Shown here: piece after piece, positions 44,310 to 54,469 of the stretch | How positions within the stretch are numbered: the stretch's first letter is position 1 | Layout: every line of letters begins with the position of its first letter | NCBI GenBank assembly: GCA_019915015.1 | Contig: JAHBBC010000001.1 | Location: forward strand, 2,914,001-2,978,000 | From: Auriscalpium vulgare | Taxonomy: Eukaryota; Basidiomycota; Agaricomycetes; Russulales; Auriscalpiaceae | Direction of reading: 5' to 3' | DNA: 64,000 bases | Notes under the pieces: generated by a model | Told to the model about the DNA's origin: nothing | Databases searched by the model: none | What the model saw: only the letters and a program-made list of their open reading frames with translations | Made by a program: the position numbers and the translations under genes

Positions 44310-45382
44310 ATGGCCTTTGATCCCAGGATGTCGTACATGGTGCCCAGCCCGTTCTCCGTTAAACACCGCCTGTGTACGACTCCTGTGGACGTTTTTCATG
44401 CCGTCCACACACTCCTTCAACATCCATATGTGATGCTGGACTGCGAAGGAAGAGAGATAGGAACAGCGGATGGTGCCCTATCCCTTCTCTCGCTTGGCTC
44501 ACCACCAGTCGATTCACAGTCCGTCTTCGTCATTGACGTACCCGCCATCCGAGCGTTTCCGCCAGCAATGCAGGCAATTGCCTTTCTGCTGCGCAACCCC
44601 TTTAATGTCAAGGTAGTGTGGGATGGCAGGATGGATGCAATTGAGCTCTCCGATGTTTTTGGAGTTGGACTCGGTCCAGTGCTCGACTTGCAGATCGTGG
44701 AGGTCCTCTCGCGAGAGACGCGTTTCGGAGAGACGGACAGGGACCGCGTGCAACGTCTTGCAAGAGGGCAGTTCGGCTATCGCGCTCTGAAGGAGGAGCC
44801 AGAGCTTTTCAATGGGATGCACGTCGTCTTGGGAATGCAGAGGTGCTTAGAGCATTTTCGGCTGGACTTCGGTTTGGCGAAAGACAGTGCGTCGCGCTCT
44901 CAGACTTCCACGCACCATCTGACTGCCTTCTCACAGCCGAGGTTGTTGAAATGCACCGGAATCATGAATCTTCGCGGTGGATGGACCGACCGCTGTCCCC
45001 GAAGCTCATCCAATACGCGGCAAACGACATCCTGCTCATAGCGCATCTCTTCGCTTTCTTTGTCCACAACGACTTCATCCCAAACAACGTGCACGCATTC
45101 AGCGACGTGCTAGAAAAATGCGCTCGCTATGTCACGCGCTGCGGAAGAATAGGCCGCGTCGACGAGAGCGACCCATTCCGTCCGAAGGCAATCCTCCTGC
45201 TGGACTCGCTGGCGGTTGATGCCTCTCCCATGGCGCTGTGCGCTGGCTGCGGCCTGGTCCTCCCGTTCCCGTGTTTTGAAGTGTTCGGCTGGTCGCGGAC
45301 AGCCCACTGCCGGTTATGCAAGGTCAGGGCGATGAAAACGAAGCTCGCCTTGTGCGAGTATGTGGTACCCATCCTCGGGTAG
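44310..45382 (+). CDS. DEDDy-type 3'-5' exonuclease-domain protein 2 with C-terminal CxxC pair (340 aa, 2 exons)
   Basis: Exons 44310-44886 and 44937-45382 (50-nt intron at the same protein position as in 35389-36431). Motifs: YVMLDCEGREIG (Asp and Glu of ExoI), VKVVWDGRMDAIELSD, LDLQIVEVL and IQYAANDILLIAHLF (ExoIII Tyr-x3-Asp). The C-terminal LCAGCGLVLPFPCF..HCRLCKVRAM again has two CxxC pairs. It is clearly paralogous to exonuclease gene 1 but well diverged. RNA or DNA substrate unknown. It starts 211 bp from TPI on the opposite strand. Confidence 0.88.
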
Positions 45383-45869
45383 TTGTGTATATGAGGTCAG
45401 TGCGCCTAGGCCTGCCTGTGGTGGCTCTTACACTGACACTGCTCAGATATTAACCTTAGGTTCCTTGGCCCACGATGGCTGTGTTTTACACTGACACTGC
45501 TCAGATATTTACCTTAGGTTCCTTGGCCCACGATGGCTGTGTTGTGGATGCCAATATGTAGCAGTCGGTTCCTCTCGTTTCCCCCTTTTTTTCGGACGTC
45601 CGATAGCGTACAGAGTAGTAATTGCAGCACAATGCAAGCGATGGACGAGATGGAGGCTGTCTGAGCAAGTGCCGGTTAGTTAGTAACACCCCAAATTTCG
45701 TCGGACTTTGAAATCGCAGGCGATGCACGCCCCAACCGACCTGCTGCTTTCCATCCTCTTTGTACTCTCACCATGGCTCACTGAATATACTTTGCAATGA
45801 CTCTTTATTCTCCTCGTAATCGCCATCTTGTAAACTATCCCTTCAACTCGTCGTCTCTCCTCGTCCCTC
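45383..45869. other. Intergenic region with a 58-bp tandem duplication
   Basis: Holds the direct repeat at 45428-45543 and the promoter side of the C2H2 gene. No gene seen. Confidence 0.55.
45428..45543 (+). repeat. 58-bp tandem duplication
   Basis: The segment with CACTGCTCAGATATT and CCTTGGCCCACGATGGCTGT occurs twice with a period of 58 bp and one visible substitution (TTAACC versus TTTACC). Confidence 0.9.
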
Positions 45870-46929
45870 ATGTCTGATTTCTCTTCCGTGCGTCATTCCT
45901 TGTGTCATTGAAGGCGCCATTGCTCACAGACCCTCCCAGCTCGATGCCAGCACACGCAGCCTGCTGTCCCTCTCCATAGCAGCGGCGGATGCAACGCCTC
46001 TCATTGTCGATGGTGACAGCGCCATTGGGACTCAAGCCAACCTGCGCAAGCACCGCCGACTGTCGTCAGCCGGCCAGATGCGCCGCCGCCTCAGCGATGC
46101 CAGGGATGCTGCCATCCGCCCCTCGTATGTCGCTATACCCCGTTCAAAGTACCCACTTTCTAATGATCACAGGCCGGTTGCCTCCGCACCCGTGCCTATC
46201 CCCACCGCCGAGGATGACGACGGTGACAGGACCAAGGGCGGCAAGAAGCGCGCTACATTCATTTGCGAGTCCTGCTCCAAGGTCTACCGCCATCCCTCCT
46301 GCCTCATCAAGCACCGTTGGGAGCACACGCCCTACTGGCGTGAGGCGTCAAAGTTCCTGCTGAGCAAGCATCAACAGGTCCAGCTCATGGAGGCTGCCGC
46401 GATACTCTCCCACCTTGGCCCCGGCCAATCCCTTCCCGACGACCGCTCCCTCTGGCCCTCCTTCCTCTCCGGGGGGAGTCTTCCCTCCCCGGCGGCGCCC
46501 ATTGCCACCTCCGTGCCCGGTCCCCGCCTGCACGACTTTTCTGTGACAGGTGGCATTACTCGCCTGCGCCCCGGTGTCGTCGGTGTGCCCACCGGCTCGT
46601 CGCTGCCGGACTCCCAGGGGTGGTCTCCCAGCGGATCGTATTCCTCCGCACCGGTGGTCATCAAACAGTCGACGCCGCACTCGTACGGCGTCGGCGGTTG
46701 GTCGCTTCCCGACTCGTCCAGGTCATCACGCTCGCGCTCTCCGAGCGACGAGAGTGACGACGTGGACCTCGACCTCGAGATGCAGATGGGCGGACTGAAG
46801 ATGGGTGAAGGTTACTCTTTCAGTGGCCGTGGGCGCGCCAATGGCCTGATCATCAAGGATGAATTCGACGAAACTGAGGAGAAAGAGGACGAAGCCTGGG
46901 ATGGCATGGAGATGGAGATGGAGATGTGA
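45870..46929 (+). CDS. Single C2H2 zinc-finger protein (319 aa, 3 exons)
   Basis: Exons 45870-45887, 45940-46124 and 46173-46929. The one C2H2 finger is FICESCSKVYRHPSCLIKHRW followed by EH, with normal Cys-x2-Cys-x12-His-x4-His spacing. It is followed by TPYWREASKFLLSKHQQ and LMEAAAILSHLG. The N-terminus (MSDFSSLDASTRSLLSLSIA) needs the acceptor CTCCCAG at 45939; the nearer CACAG puts the frame into a stop. The C-terminal half is Ser/Pro-rich, then acidic, ending MEMEMEM. Probably a nuclear DNA-binding regulator; target unknown. Confidence 0.85.
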
Positions 46930-47785
46930 ATCATGGACTACGATCATAACCTGACGAAAGGCAACATGTACGTTTACAATCTCTTTTCTTTCACTTCTTT
47001 GTACATTACCAATATACACCCTCCCCCATGTTTTCCCTTATATTCCTTTATTCCCTCTCTGGTCTTCAATACCTACATCGTTCCTTCTTCTCGGAGTCTG
47101 TGGCACTGGTCCTCATTTTATACGGCAATTGATCTCAGCGGTCTACCATCCGTCTCATAGTTCTTGTATGTACTTCTACCGAATGTCAGTTAGGAAATCC
47201 ATTTACACGGCAGCTTCCACCGATCCCCATGGCCAGACACGAATGTTCACATCCGAATTACGCTGCATAATTCAATGGGGATCAGATGCAGCAGAATATC
47301 TGCCTATGCGTTACCGTTGGAGATATTCCCAGGACAAATGCTGGATGCACAGGCCACTATACACAACCCGTGGACAGCGGAGGCGAACCGGAAGCGCGGT
47401 CGTGCCGAACAGTCCCCAGTCCCGTTGGACACACCGAATGTGAGCCTGCATTCTGGGTACGACGAGATGCACAGCACGACGGACGTATTCAGTAGGTTGA
47501 TGCAACGAGCCCATGCAAGAATCAGGAAGTTGGGAAAGCGATGTTAAATAGGTGATGCTATGTTTGTATGTGCGACGTAGAGGTGATGGGTAACCAGTGA
47601 GCAGAGCTCTGATAGAGGCTCTAAGTATGAAGTCCAAGATGATGATGTGAGTGAGTCGACGCCGGGAAAGCAACATATAAAGAACCGATGTGTGCAAGAA
47701 TGACGAGCGGGCGTCTTTTGCTTTGTGCCCCGCAAGGCAAGGCCAGCGCGGAGGCACGAATAAAGTGTTGAGCCGTTGCAGGCCT
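46930..47785. other. Intergenic region between convergent genes
   Basis: The AT- and pyrimidine-rich start is probably the 3' untranslated region of the C2H2 gene; the rest lies downstream of the bestrophin gene. Long minus ORFs here (47311-48174) are out of frame with the bestrophin exons and look like chance ORFs. Confidence 0.5.
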
Positions 47786-50061
47786 TTAAAAAGGCGTGGC
47801 CAAGGCGGCCTGCATGTTCTGCGTGCCCCTGCGCACCCACTCTTCGGGCGCAACGCGCTCTGCGCCGACTTTGTAGGTGTTGAAAACCAAGTCGTTGTGA
47901 ACGGAGAACGCCCAATTCGCCGGGTTCGGCGCAGGGGTCCCAGTAATAGCGAGAAGTTCCCTCCCTGAGTCCACGAACTCAGCGTGAGAACAGAAGGGTC
48001 TGCAAGACCGCACAGGCACTCACGGATGATGTTGTTCGTGAAATGATCCAAGTTCTGCGGAGAAAAAGAGTCGCGAGGTGAGTCGCCGCAGCAAATGACG
48101 CATGATATGGAGCGGCGGAGAATACACTTACAAGATCGTTCTTGTCGTATCCTTAACGGCGTTCGGGTCGTCACAAATTAGAATAGCTGTTATGATGGCA
48201 GCGAAAGAGCCTTACCGAAAGGATCTAGATAGCAGGGGCAGTCAGGCGATGCACCACGAGGCAAGAAGGTGGAACTCACTTTCGATTTCCTCGCCTGCAA
48301 CCAAAAAACCGAAGAAGATGAAGCTCTGCGGGTCTCGTGAGCGTCGTGACGAAAGCAGCACAGGGAGATGTCGACTGACCGCGATCACGGTACCAGGGAT
48401 CGTGACGAATTTCAGAGAATTCCAGAGTTGGAAAGGCTGTGAACAGCAGTCAGCCCACCATGGCTGAGAGTCCACCAAAAGCGCGTGTCGACGTACAAGG
48501 AACAGACAGTAGACCAGGGTGACAGCCCATAAATGAATGGAGTAGCTGATCATGCCAATGAGTACGACCAAGACGAGGAGCGACTGCGGGACATACGAGA
48601 AAGGAATGGGGGTGGTGAGGATCCGCTCAAGCCCAGTCAGAGCATCCACCAGCATATTAAGGGAGGCGATGATATTAGCTGCGAGGAGATGGGTGTCCAT
48701 CAATTTCATTTCAGAGCCAAAGATGTTGGCAACGTACTGGCGGTGGGAGGATCAATGGCTTTGCGAGCTTGAAGGGCTGCAACGTAAGAGCTCTGTAAGG
48801 ATCATGTCAATGAGCAGTACGGATGCACAGGACTGTTTCGAACCAGGTATAAGGAAATCTCGAGCGGCAGGTTGTGGGTAATGCCACGATTCCCCAGTTT
48901 CGCCCGCAGACGCGCGCCCTTCTTCCCTTTGACTTCCCTCCCCTTGGACGTCATGACCTTGACCAAGAGGGAGAATGGAAACAGATCGAAGTAAGAGTAC
49001 TTGGGAGGGTTACGAGCGGGCAACAAAAATCCATCGCCATCGATCGAGTCTCTCATGCTCCTGTTTCCCAAGCTTCTCGCGCTCTTCTCGGACTGCATCG
49101 GAAGAGCACTAAGCGCAGCCGGTTTCTCAGCCTTGGAGGACAGGTTCGGGCTAGACGCGGAAGGGGAGACAATGGGCGCGAGCGGGGGAGGGCGTGGCGA
49201 GTGGCCGGCATCGGAAAGCCGAATATGAGGGTGTGAAACGGACCTGCGGCGGTCAGGGAAAGACCTTTGGGACGTCCTGCGCTGCATTGGGGATGCAGGC
49301 TCAATGTTAGACTTCGGAGACATGGGCATGTCGTGTAAGTCAATATTAGAGGGCATGCCGGGCGGAAGCGCATATGCAGGGAGGAACTTGGTGAGGTGGT
49401 ACAAGTCCTCGTAGAAGATACCTACATGGGCGTCAGTAAATATATGTGGACGCCGCAAAGTTGGGCGTACCTTCTTCGCCTCGCAGGTAATGCTTAACTG
49501 CGACAGCGAACGCCTCAATAAGGTTGATGACCGTCTTCTTCTCAATCATGACGCGCGCCCGCCTCTCGTCGATAGACATGTTGGGCTGCCCAAGGTCCAT
49601 CGCCTCTGACATACAAATGAATCAGGCGCCAAGGACGAAACAGATGGAGCCCTAGACATACCTGGCACATGAAACCACACCAACCGCGCCATAGTCCTGC
49701 TGCCCAAGATAATCTGCGACCACAACCTGCGACCCTCGTTATAACGCTCAAAACTCGATGTCGTCCGGTACGAGATTACGAAACCGAGAACGGTACCGAG
49801 ACTAGACACCAGTCACACGATCAGCAAAAGCAGGAGCAATGAACTGCAGGTGGCCTACACAGTGAGCAGCGTGGGTTGAATACCCAAATTCCTAGTGGTG
49901 TGGCTGATCACCGAGATGGCGGTGGACCAAGCAGCGAAGAAGATGAGTATGTGCCAGCACCGAAACAAGGCGGTCGCCAGAAGCCCATGGATAAAGGTCG
50001 ACCAAAATCCTCGCACTTTTGGTGCGAAAGGGTCCGGCGGAGCAAGGTAGCCTTCTTGCAT
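47786..50061 (-). CDS. Bestrophin-family (UPF0187) anion channel-like protein (544 aa, 12 exons)
   Basis: Exons 50061-49859, 49801-49662, 49605-49471, 49421-48844, 48792-48738, 48678-48497, 48436-48380, 48325-48280, 48224-48216, 48151-48132, 48054-48024 and 47964-47786. Family signatures: TVLGFVISYRTTSSFERYNE with GRRLWSQIILGSR, VINLIEAFAVAVKHYLRGEE, IPFSYVPQSLLVLVVLIGMI, FIFFGFLVAGEEIENPFGYD and KNDLNLDHFTNNIIR. Hydrophobic segments fit a membrane channel. Exon 4 adds about 160 Ser/Pro/Arg-rich residues (SQRSFPDRRRSVSHPHIRLS), a large cytoplasmic-type insertion, between the membrane halves. A 9-nt exon (ATCCTTTCG) encodes the NPF of the conserved ENPFGYD motif. All phases agree. Confidence 0.92.
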
Positions 50062-50653
50062 CGTGAAAGGGTATTAGAGGAGAGTAGAGGAGGCGAGGAG
50101 AAAGAGGAAAAGGAAGAGGAACAAGAGCAAACTTGGCAACGGGCGCCGACCACAGCTGGCCGCTTCATCAGTTCTCGCTTATGTATGCTCTCGATCAGCC
50201 ACATCAGATTCACACCGCCGCCAGTGCAGTGCCGGTCTCCGCAGAACTTGTTTCATGCAGAGCCCGGTCTCCGCAAGTGTGTCAAGACGCCCATTTCAGT
50301 ATTCGCAATCAGCCTGCTGCGTTCAACGTTGCCCGGTAAGTACCGTGCTAGCGCTTTGACACACAGTGTAGAGCACCTGCTACGACTTAATCATAAGCTT
50401 GCACCCTTCCGGGTCGAGGGAAACGGGCAGGCAAACGAAGCAAGGTACGTGCAACATCAATCAGCGCCGTACGCCATCATGAATATCCCGAGTCCAGACG
50501 AACATGCGCGCCTACACCTTCCATTCCACAACGCTCTCGCGTGCATGTCCTATAAAATTAGTATACTGCAAGCGGAAGTCAGGCGAGCATGAGGAGCGTC
50601 AATCACGTTGTAGGTGAGAGCATTCAATCCGCCCAACGTTAAACTGTCGCTGC
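50062..50653. other. Intergenic region upstream of the bestrophin gene and SDR remnant B
   Basis: Purine-rich stretch (GGAGGCGAGGAGAAAGAGG), that is, a pyrimidine tract on the bestrophin strand, consistent with its promoter. No other gene seen. Confidence 0.5.
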
Positions 50654-51985
50654 ATATCTGAGCTCCGAGATCAAGGAAAGAATGGTATGTCAGCACCTCA
50701 GTCTGTCAGGACTCGGAATTATGCTCACTCTGCCCTTCAGCTTGATCACTGGCGTATCACTCGGTAGTCTCGGCAGCGAAGCTGGTCGTGCAGTGGCCAA
50801 GCACGGCGATCTGGTAATTGTGGCGAGCTGCCAAAAGAAGTATGTCCCTCGAGCTCACAATTTCTGCGCGCGGAGATTGCATCAGACGCATTCATCAAGG
50901 CGGAATACTCGACCGCAAATTTGCGCACAGTGGTCCTGGACTTGAACCCTCTGACTTCGGTGAAGGCCGCAGCTGCAAAGGTGAATTCATGGACTGAGCC
51001 AATTCATGTCGGTCTCTCGAATGCTCTGCCATTAGTGCACGGTATCATTGACATCTTGAATATATGTGCTCAATGTGCTCATAAATGCCGCCTCGCGTTT
51101 CCCAAGGAGTTGACCTTGACAGAAAAATGATGGCGAATTCCAATTCATGGGCAACTTCCTCTCCTCTCTTCACCAATTAGATCTTGGGTCTAATCAAAGC
51201 GGCAGCCTCTGCTGACTTCTCTCCTCGTATCATCAGTGTCTCCGGCCCGGCGCATGCTTTCAGTCCTCTCCGATTTGAAGACTACAACTTCACTGATGGT
51301 TATTACACCAAGTTCAATGCCTACAGCCAAAGCAAGACGGCTCAAGTTCTCTTTACCGTCGAGCTCACCAAGCGCATGGTAAAATATCCTTCTCTCTTAA
51401 CTCAGGTGAGCATCGCCCGCCTCAAACGATTCTTAGCTGACATCTCTTGGACTTCCCGGAGCTCTGCCTCTCAAGGAGGACCTCATCTACATGGCTAGGC
51501 CTTCCGCAATTTGCATTGAATGGAAATCACGGGCGTGGACCATGAAGGGAAGCCGCAGGGGCCTCTAAGTGTCGGAGAGTTTAAGAGTCTCTCTAGGGGG
51601 TCTACAACGAGAATCCAGAAGACCATAAAGGGTGGTGTGATTGCCCTAACGTTTCGTCATCTAGTCACAACGTTGCTGCTTTCCACCTTCTACCAAATGC
51701 GGGAGTTTTTCCGCTCTGGTTGTCCCCGGACGGTTGATCTCTGCTTGCTTCAATCTGGCGGATATCTGAACGATTGTCAGGTTCGCATCAAGCAATGACA
51801 TCGTATCCGTGCACGGGAAGCGCCTTGCTAGCAGACCAACGATTCCCTTGAGCACACGCTGTCGATCCCGTGAGTACTGGTGCGCTGTTCCGTCATTGCC
51901 GGCTCTATCATTGGGCTGTAGGCCCAGAATGCTGCGAAGTTGTGGGTGCTGGCCGTGATGCTGCTTGGACAGACCTTTCCCTGTG
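50654..51985 (+). pseudogene. Short-chain dehydrogenase copy B, degenerate
   Basis: Order of recognisable pieces: exon 1 remnant (TGAGCTCCGAGATCAAG, no ATG), LITGVSLGSLGSEAGRAVAK, TANLRTVVLDLNPLTSVKA with NSWTEPIH, KELTLTE followed by a TGA, GLIKAAASADFSPRI, FEDYNF, YSQSKTAQVLFTVELTKR, and finally AGAATGCTGCGAAG.. of the last exon. Splice sites are damaged and frames change repeatedly. The most decayed of the five copies; it is not expected to make enzyme. Confidence 0.88.
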
Positions 51986-52466
51986 CGTAGTGAATGGCCA
52001 TACAGTGAGTCCTTGGAACACATATACTGTCTTCTTTTTAAGGTAGTCCTAGGTTTGCGTGCACGTCCTGGCCTTGTCTTCAACTCCGCCAAGAAGTGTC
52101 AAGGCGATCGTTGTGACGTCATCCTACTAATCGGGCTTCGCGGGGATCAAGAGATCACAGCTAGCCCGGTGTACGCCTGCGGGAGGCCGCTGGGCCTCCA
52201 ATTTCTTTAGTACCAAGTAAATGAGAACTCGGTAATTTCCTTGACAGTGACACGATAACAGGTCTCCCGGCCTTCCGGAAAGCACGCCTCCGGCAAAGAA
52301 TGGGGTGATCGTCCCATTTTTACCCTCAGCTGTAAACTGACGAAATCACGATTTGAATGGCAATAAAGCACAGGTATAAAGAAGGCGCGGCGCCTCGGGC
52401 AATGAAAACCCGCCTCCAATACCCTCCGATAACTTGCAAGTATTCTAAACTGTCACGCGTCACGTC
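51986..52466. other. Spacer between SDR copies B and C
   Basis: Contains no gene that I can support. Plus- and minus-strand ORFs (51965-52210, 52207-52419) have no coding character. Confidence 0.5.
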
Positions 52467-53768
52467 ATGCCAGTTGCCTACTGGAACGCAAAGACCACCG
52501 CGGACGAAGTTGCTCAATATCTAGGCTCTGAGATCAAGGATAAGAATGGTATGTTCAGCATAGTAATAATTCAGATGCTGTGTTCCTGTGCTTACTCTTT
52601 CCTCCAGTCTTGATTACTGGCGCCTCGTTGGGTGGCCTCGGCAGTGAGGCTGCTCGTGTCGTAGCCAAGTACGCCAATCTGGTCATTTTGGCGGGACGAA
52701 GCCAGCAGAAGTATGTATACTCGTATACGAACTGGCAGACTTTTGCTGATTCCCGTCGAGATTGGAGCAAACCGTCAATGCCATCAAGACGGAGAACCTG
52801 ACCGCCAATACACGTCAGTTTCTCAAATGCTTCTGGCGTGTAGTACGGGATCATTTACCTCCTTTGAATATAGGTGCTGATCAATAATGCCGCCGTCAAA
52901 ATATCCAAGGCGTTGACCTTGACAGAGGACGTTGAATGTCAATTCCATGCCAATTTCCTAGCTCATTATCTCTTCACCAACTCGATCCTGGGTCGAATCA
53001 AGGCGGCGGCCTCTGCCGATTTCTCCCCGCGTATCGTCAATGTCTCCAGCTCGTCGCACGCTTTCGGCCCCGTTCGATTTGAAGACTACAACTTCAGTGA
53101 TGGGTCTTACCATCAGTTCAGTTCCTACGGCCAGAGCAAGACAGCTAACATCCTCTTTACCGTCGAGCTCGCCAAGCGCTATGCAAAGGACGGCATTTTG
53201 TCGTTCTCTCTTCATCCAGGAGGTGAGATTCCTCAATTATCGGGTGGCAGACCGCTGACATCCGATTCTCAGCTATCTGGACTCCTGGAGTGCTTGGTGT
53301 CAAAGAGGAGCTCATTGCACTAGGTAGGTTGGCATGTGGCTTCTCGATTCTGCTCTAAATGAGTGACGCAGGCGCAATTGATGAAGACGGGAATCCAAAA
53401 CCGGGCACCGAAGAGTTCAAGAGCCTTTCTTCGGGTGTAGCGACGTGAGCGATGCGATGATGCACGGGCGGCACGATCACTCTGACACTCGGCCTTGTAG
53501 CCATATCGTTGCCGCCTTCGACCCCTCTATCAAAGGTGCGGTACGCACCGTACACAGAGTTGCTCTCCGTTGTTGATCTCTCCTGCGCAGATCAATCCGG
53601 AGCGTATCTCGTCGATTGTCAGGTCCGCAATGACCTCGCGTCACCGCACGCTGTCGATCCTGTGAGTTCTCTTCCGTGCTAGGGGAATTTGTCTCATACT
53701 ACATGTAGGAGAATGCTGCGAAGCTGTGGGCACTCGCCGAGAAACTCGTCGGGCAGAGCTTTGCTTGA
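52467..53768 (+). pseudogene. Short-chain dehydrogenase copy C, frameshifted by a deletion in exon 3
   Basis: Start MPVAYWNAKTTADEVAQYLG at 52467, then VLITGASLGGLGSEAARVVA, VLINNAAVKISKALTL, INVS-type VNVSSSSHAF, the active-site YGQSKTAN, and the end AAKLWALAEKLVGQSFA with stop at 53766-53768. Exon 3 is 53 nt instead of 136 nt: 83 bp corresponding to LRT..WTEPI are missing, and 83 is not a multiple of three. Splicing as in the other copies therefore moves exon 4 out of frame to an early stop. All other exons and splice sites look usable, so the lesion is probably recent. Confidence 0.75.
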
Positions 53769-54111
53769 GTACCTGGCCGCGGCTGAATGATTGTAGTAGA
53801 TACGAGTTTGTATATCATATCATGCAGTCGAGGACCGTATGTGTGTCGGAAATGACCTGATGAATGAGACCGTACGATCTAAATCATAAATATTGTCGTT
53901 GAACGAGAGCCGCCAGTACTTGGCAATCGCTGAGGAGCGCACTGAAGTGGCAGAACCCAGGCTGTGGCGGGGTTGGGTCTTATCTTTCCCTCCGCCTGAC
54001 TCGAATCTCGATGTCTTGTGAATCCATGAAACGGGATTGTTTCTATCTTCCAAGCCGCAGGATTTTTCCCTTCGTATCCCGTCCCGTCCCTTCCCCCCAC
54101 TAGGATCTGAG
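53769..54111. repeat. SDR-array spacer, left part (interrupted by the transposon)
   Basis: From about 53950 it is nearly identical to 62941-63108 (GGCGGGGTTGGGTCTTATCT, CCTGACTCGAATCTCGATG). It ends in GATCTGAG (54104-54111), the left copy of the transposon target-site duplication. Confidence 0.85.
54104..54111 (+). repeat. Target-site duplication, left copy (GATCTGAG)
   Basis: GATCTGAG directly precedes the transposon end. The same 8 bp directly follows the other end at 60974-60981, and exists once in the paralogous empty site at 63101-63108. Confidence 0.93.
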
Positions 54112-54143
54112 AGGACCCCCGTAACTCACGCCAGGGGTATGAT
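54112..54143 (+). repeat. Transposon terminal inverted repeat, left
   Basis: Begins AGGACCCCCGTAACTCAC and ends GGGGTATGAT; pairs with 60942-60973. Confidence 0.93.
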
Positions 54144-54469
54144 TTTCGCACGGTAGCTAGACGGCGCTTTGCGCCGGAAGCTCTGAGGGGTCTGAGGTAG
54201 CTGGGGGCTAGAATTTGGGGCAAAAGTATGATCCTGATGGTGGTAGTTAGGGGCGCGGTGAACCGATGTCTGATCACAGAGGTAGTTGGACTAAGTACTG
54301 GCGGCAGAAGATTTTGACCCCATAATTACCGGTATAATTCGTACAAGTTGAGACATTAGGTAGAAATTTACGTGGCCTGCTGCGTACGACATTCTACGAC
54401 AACGCCTCGGACCGAACCTGCTTCTTCTGTGCAGCGCATCACCCTCGCAGCCATCCCGGCATCGTGCCA

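Noticed and set aside
47311..48174. 287-codon minus ORF downstream of and overlapping the bestrophin 3' end.
   Set aside because: Out of frame with the bestrophin exons, crosses their introns, and has no family motif.
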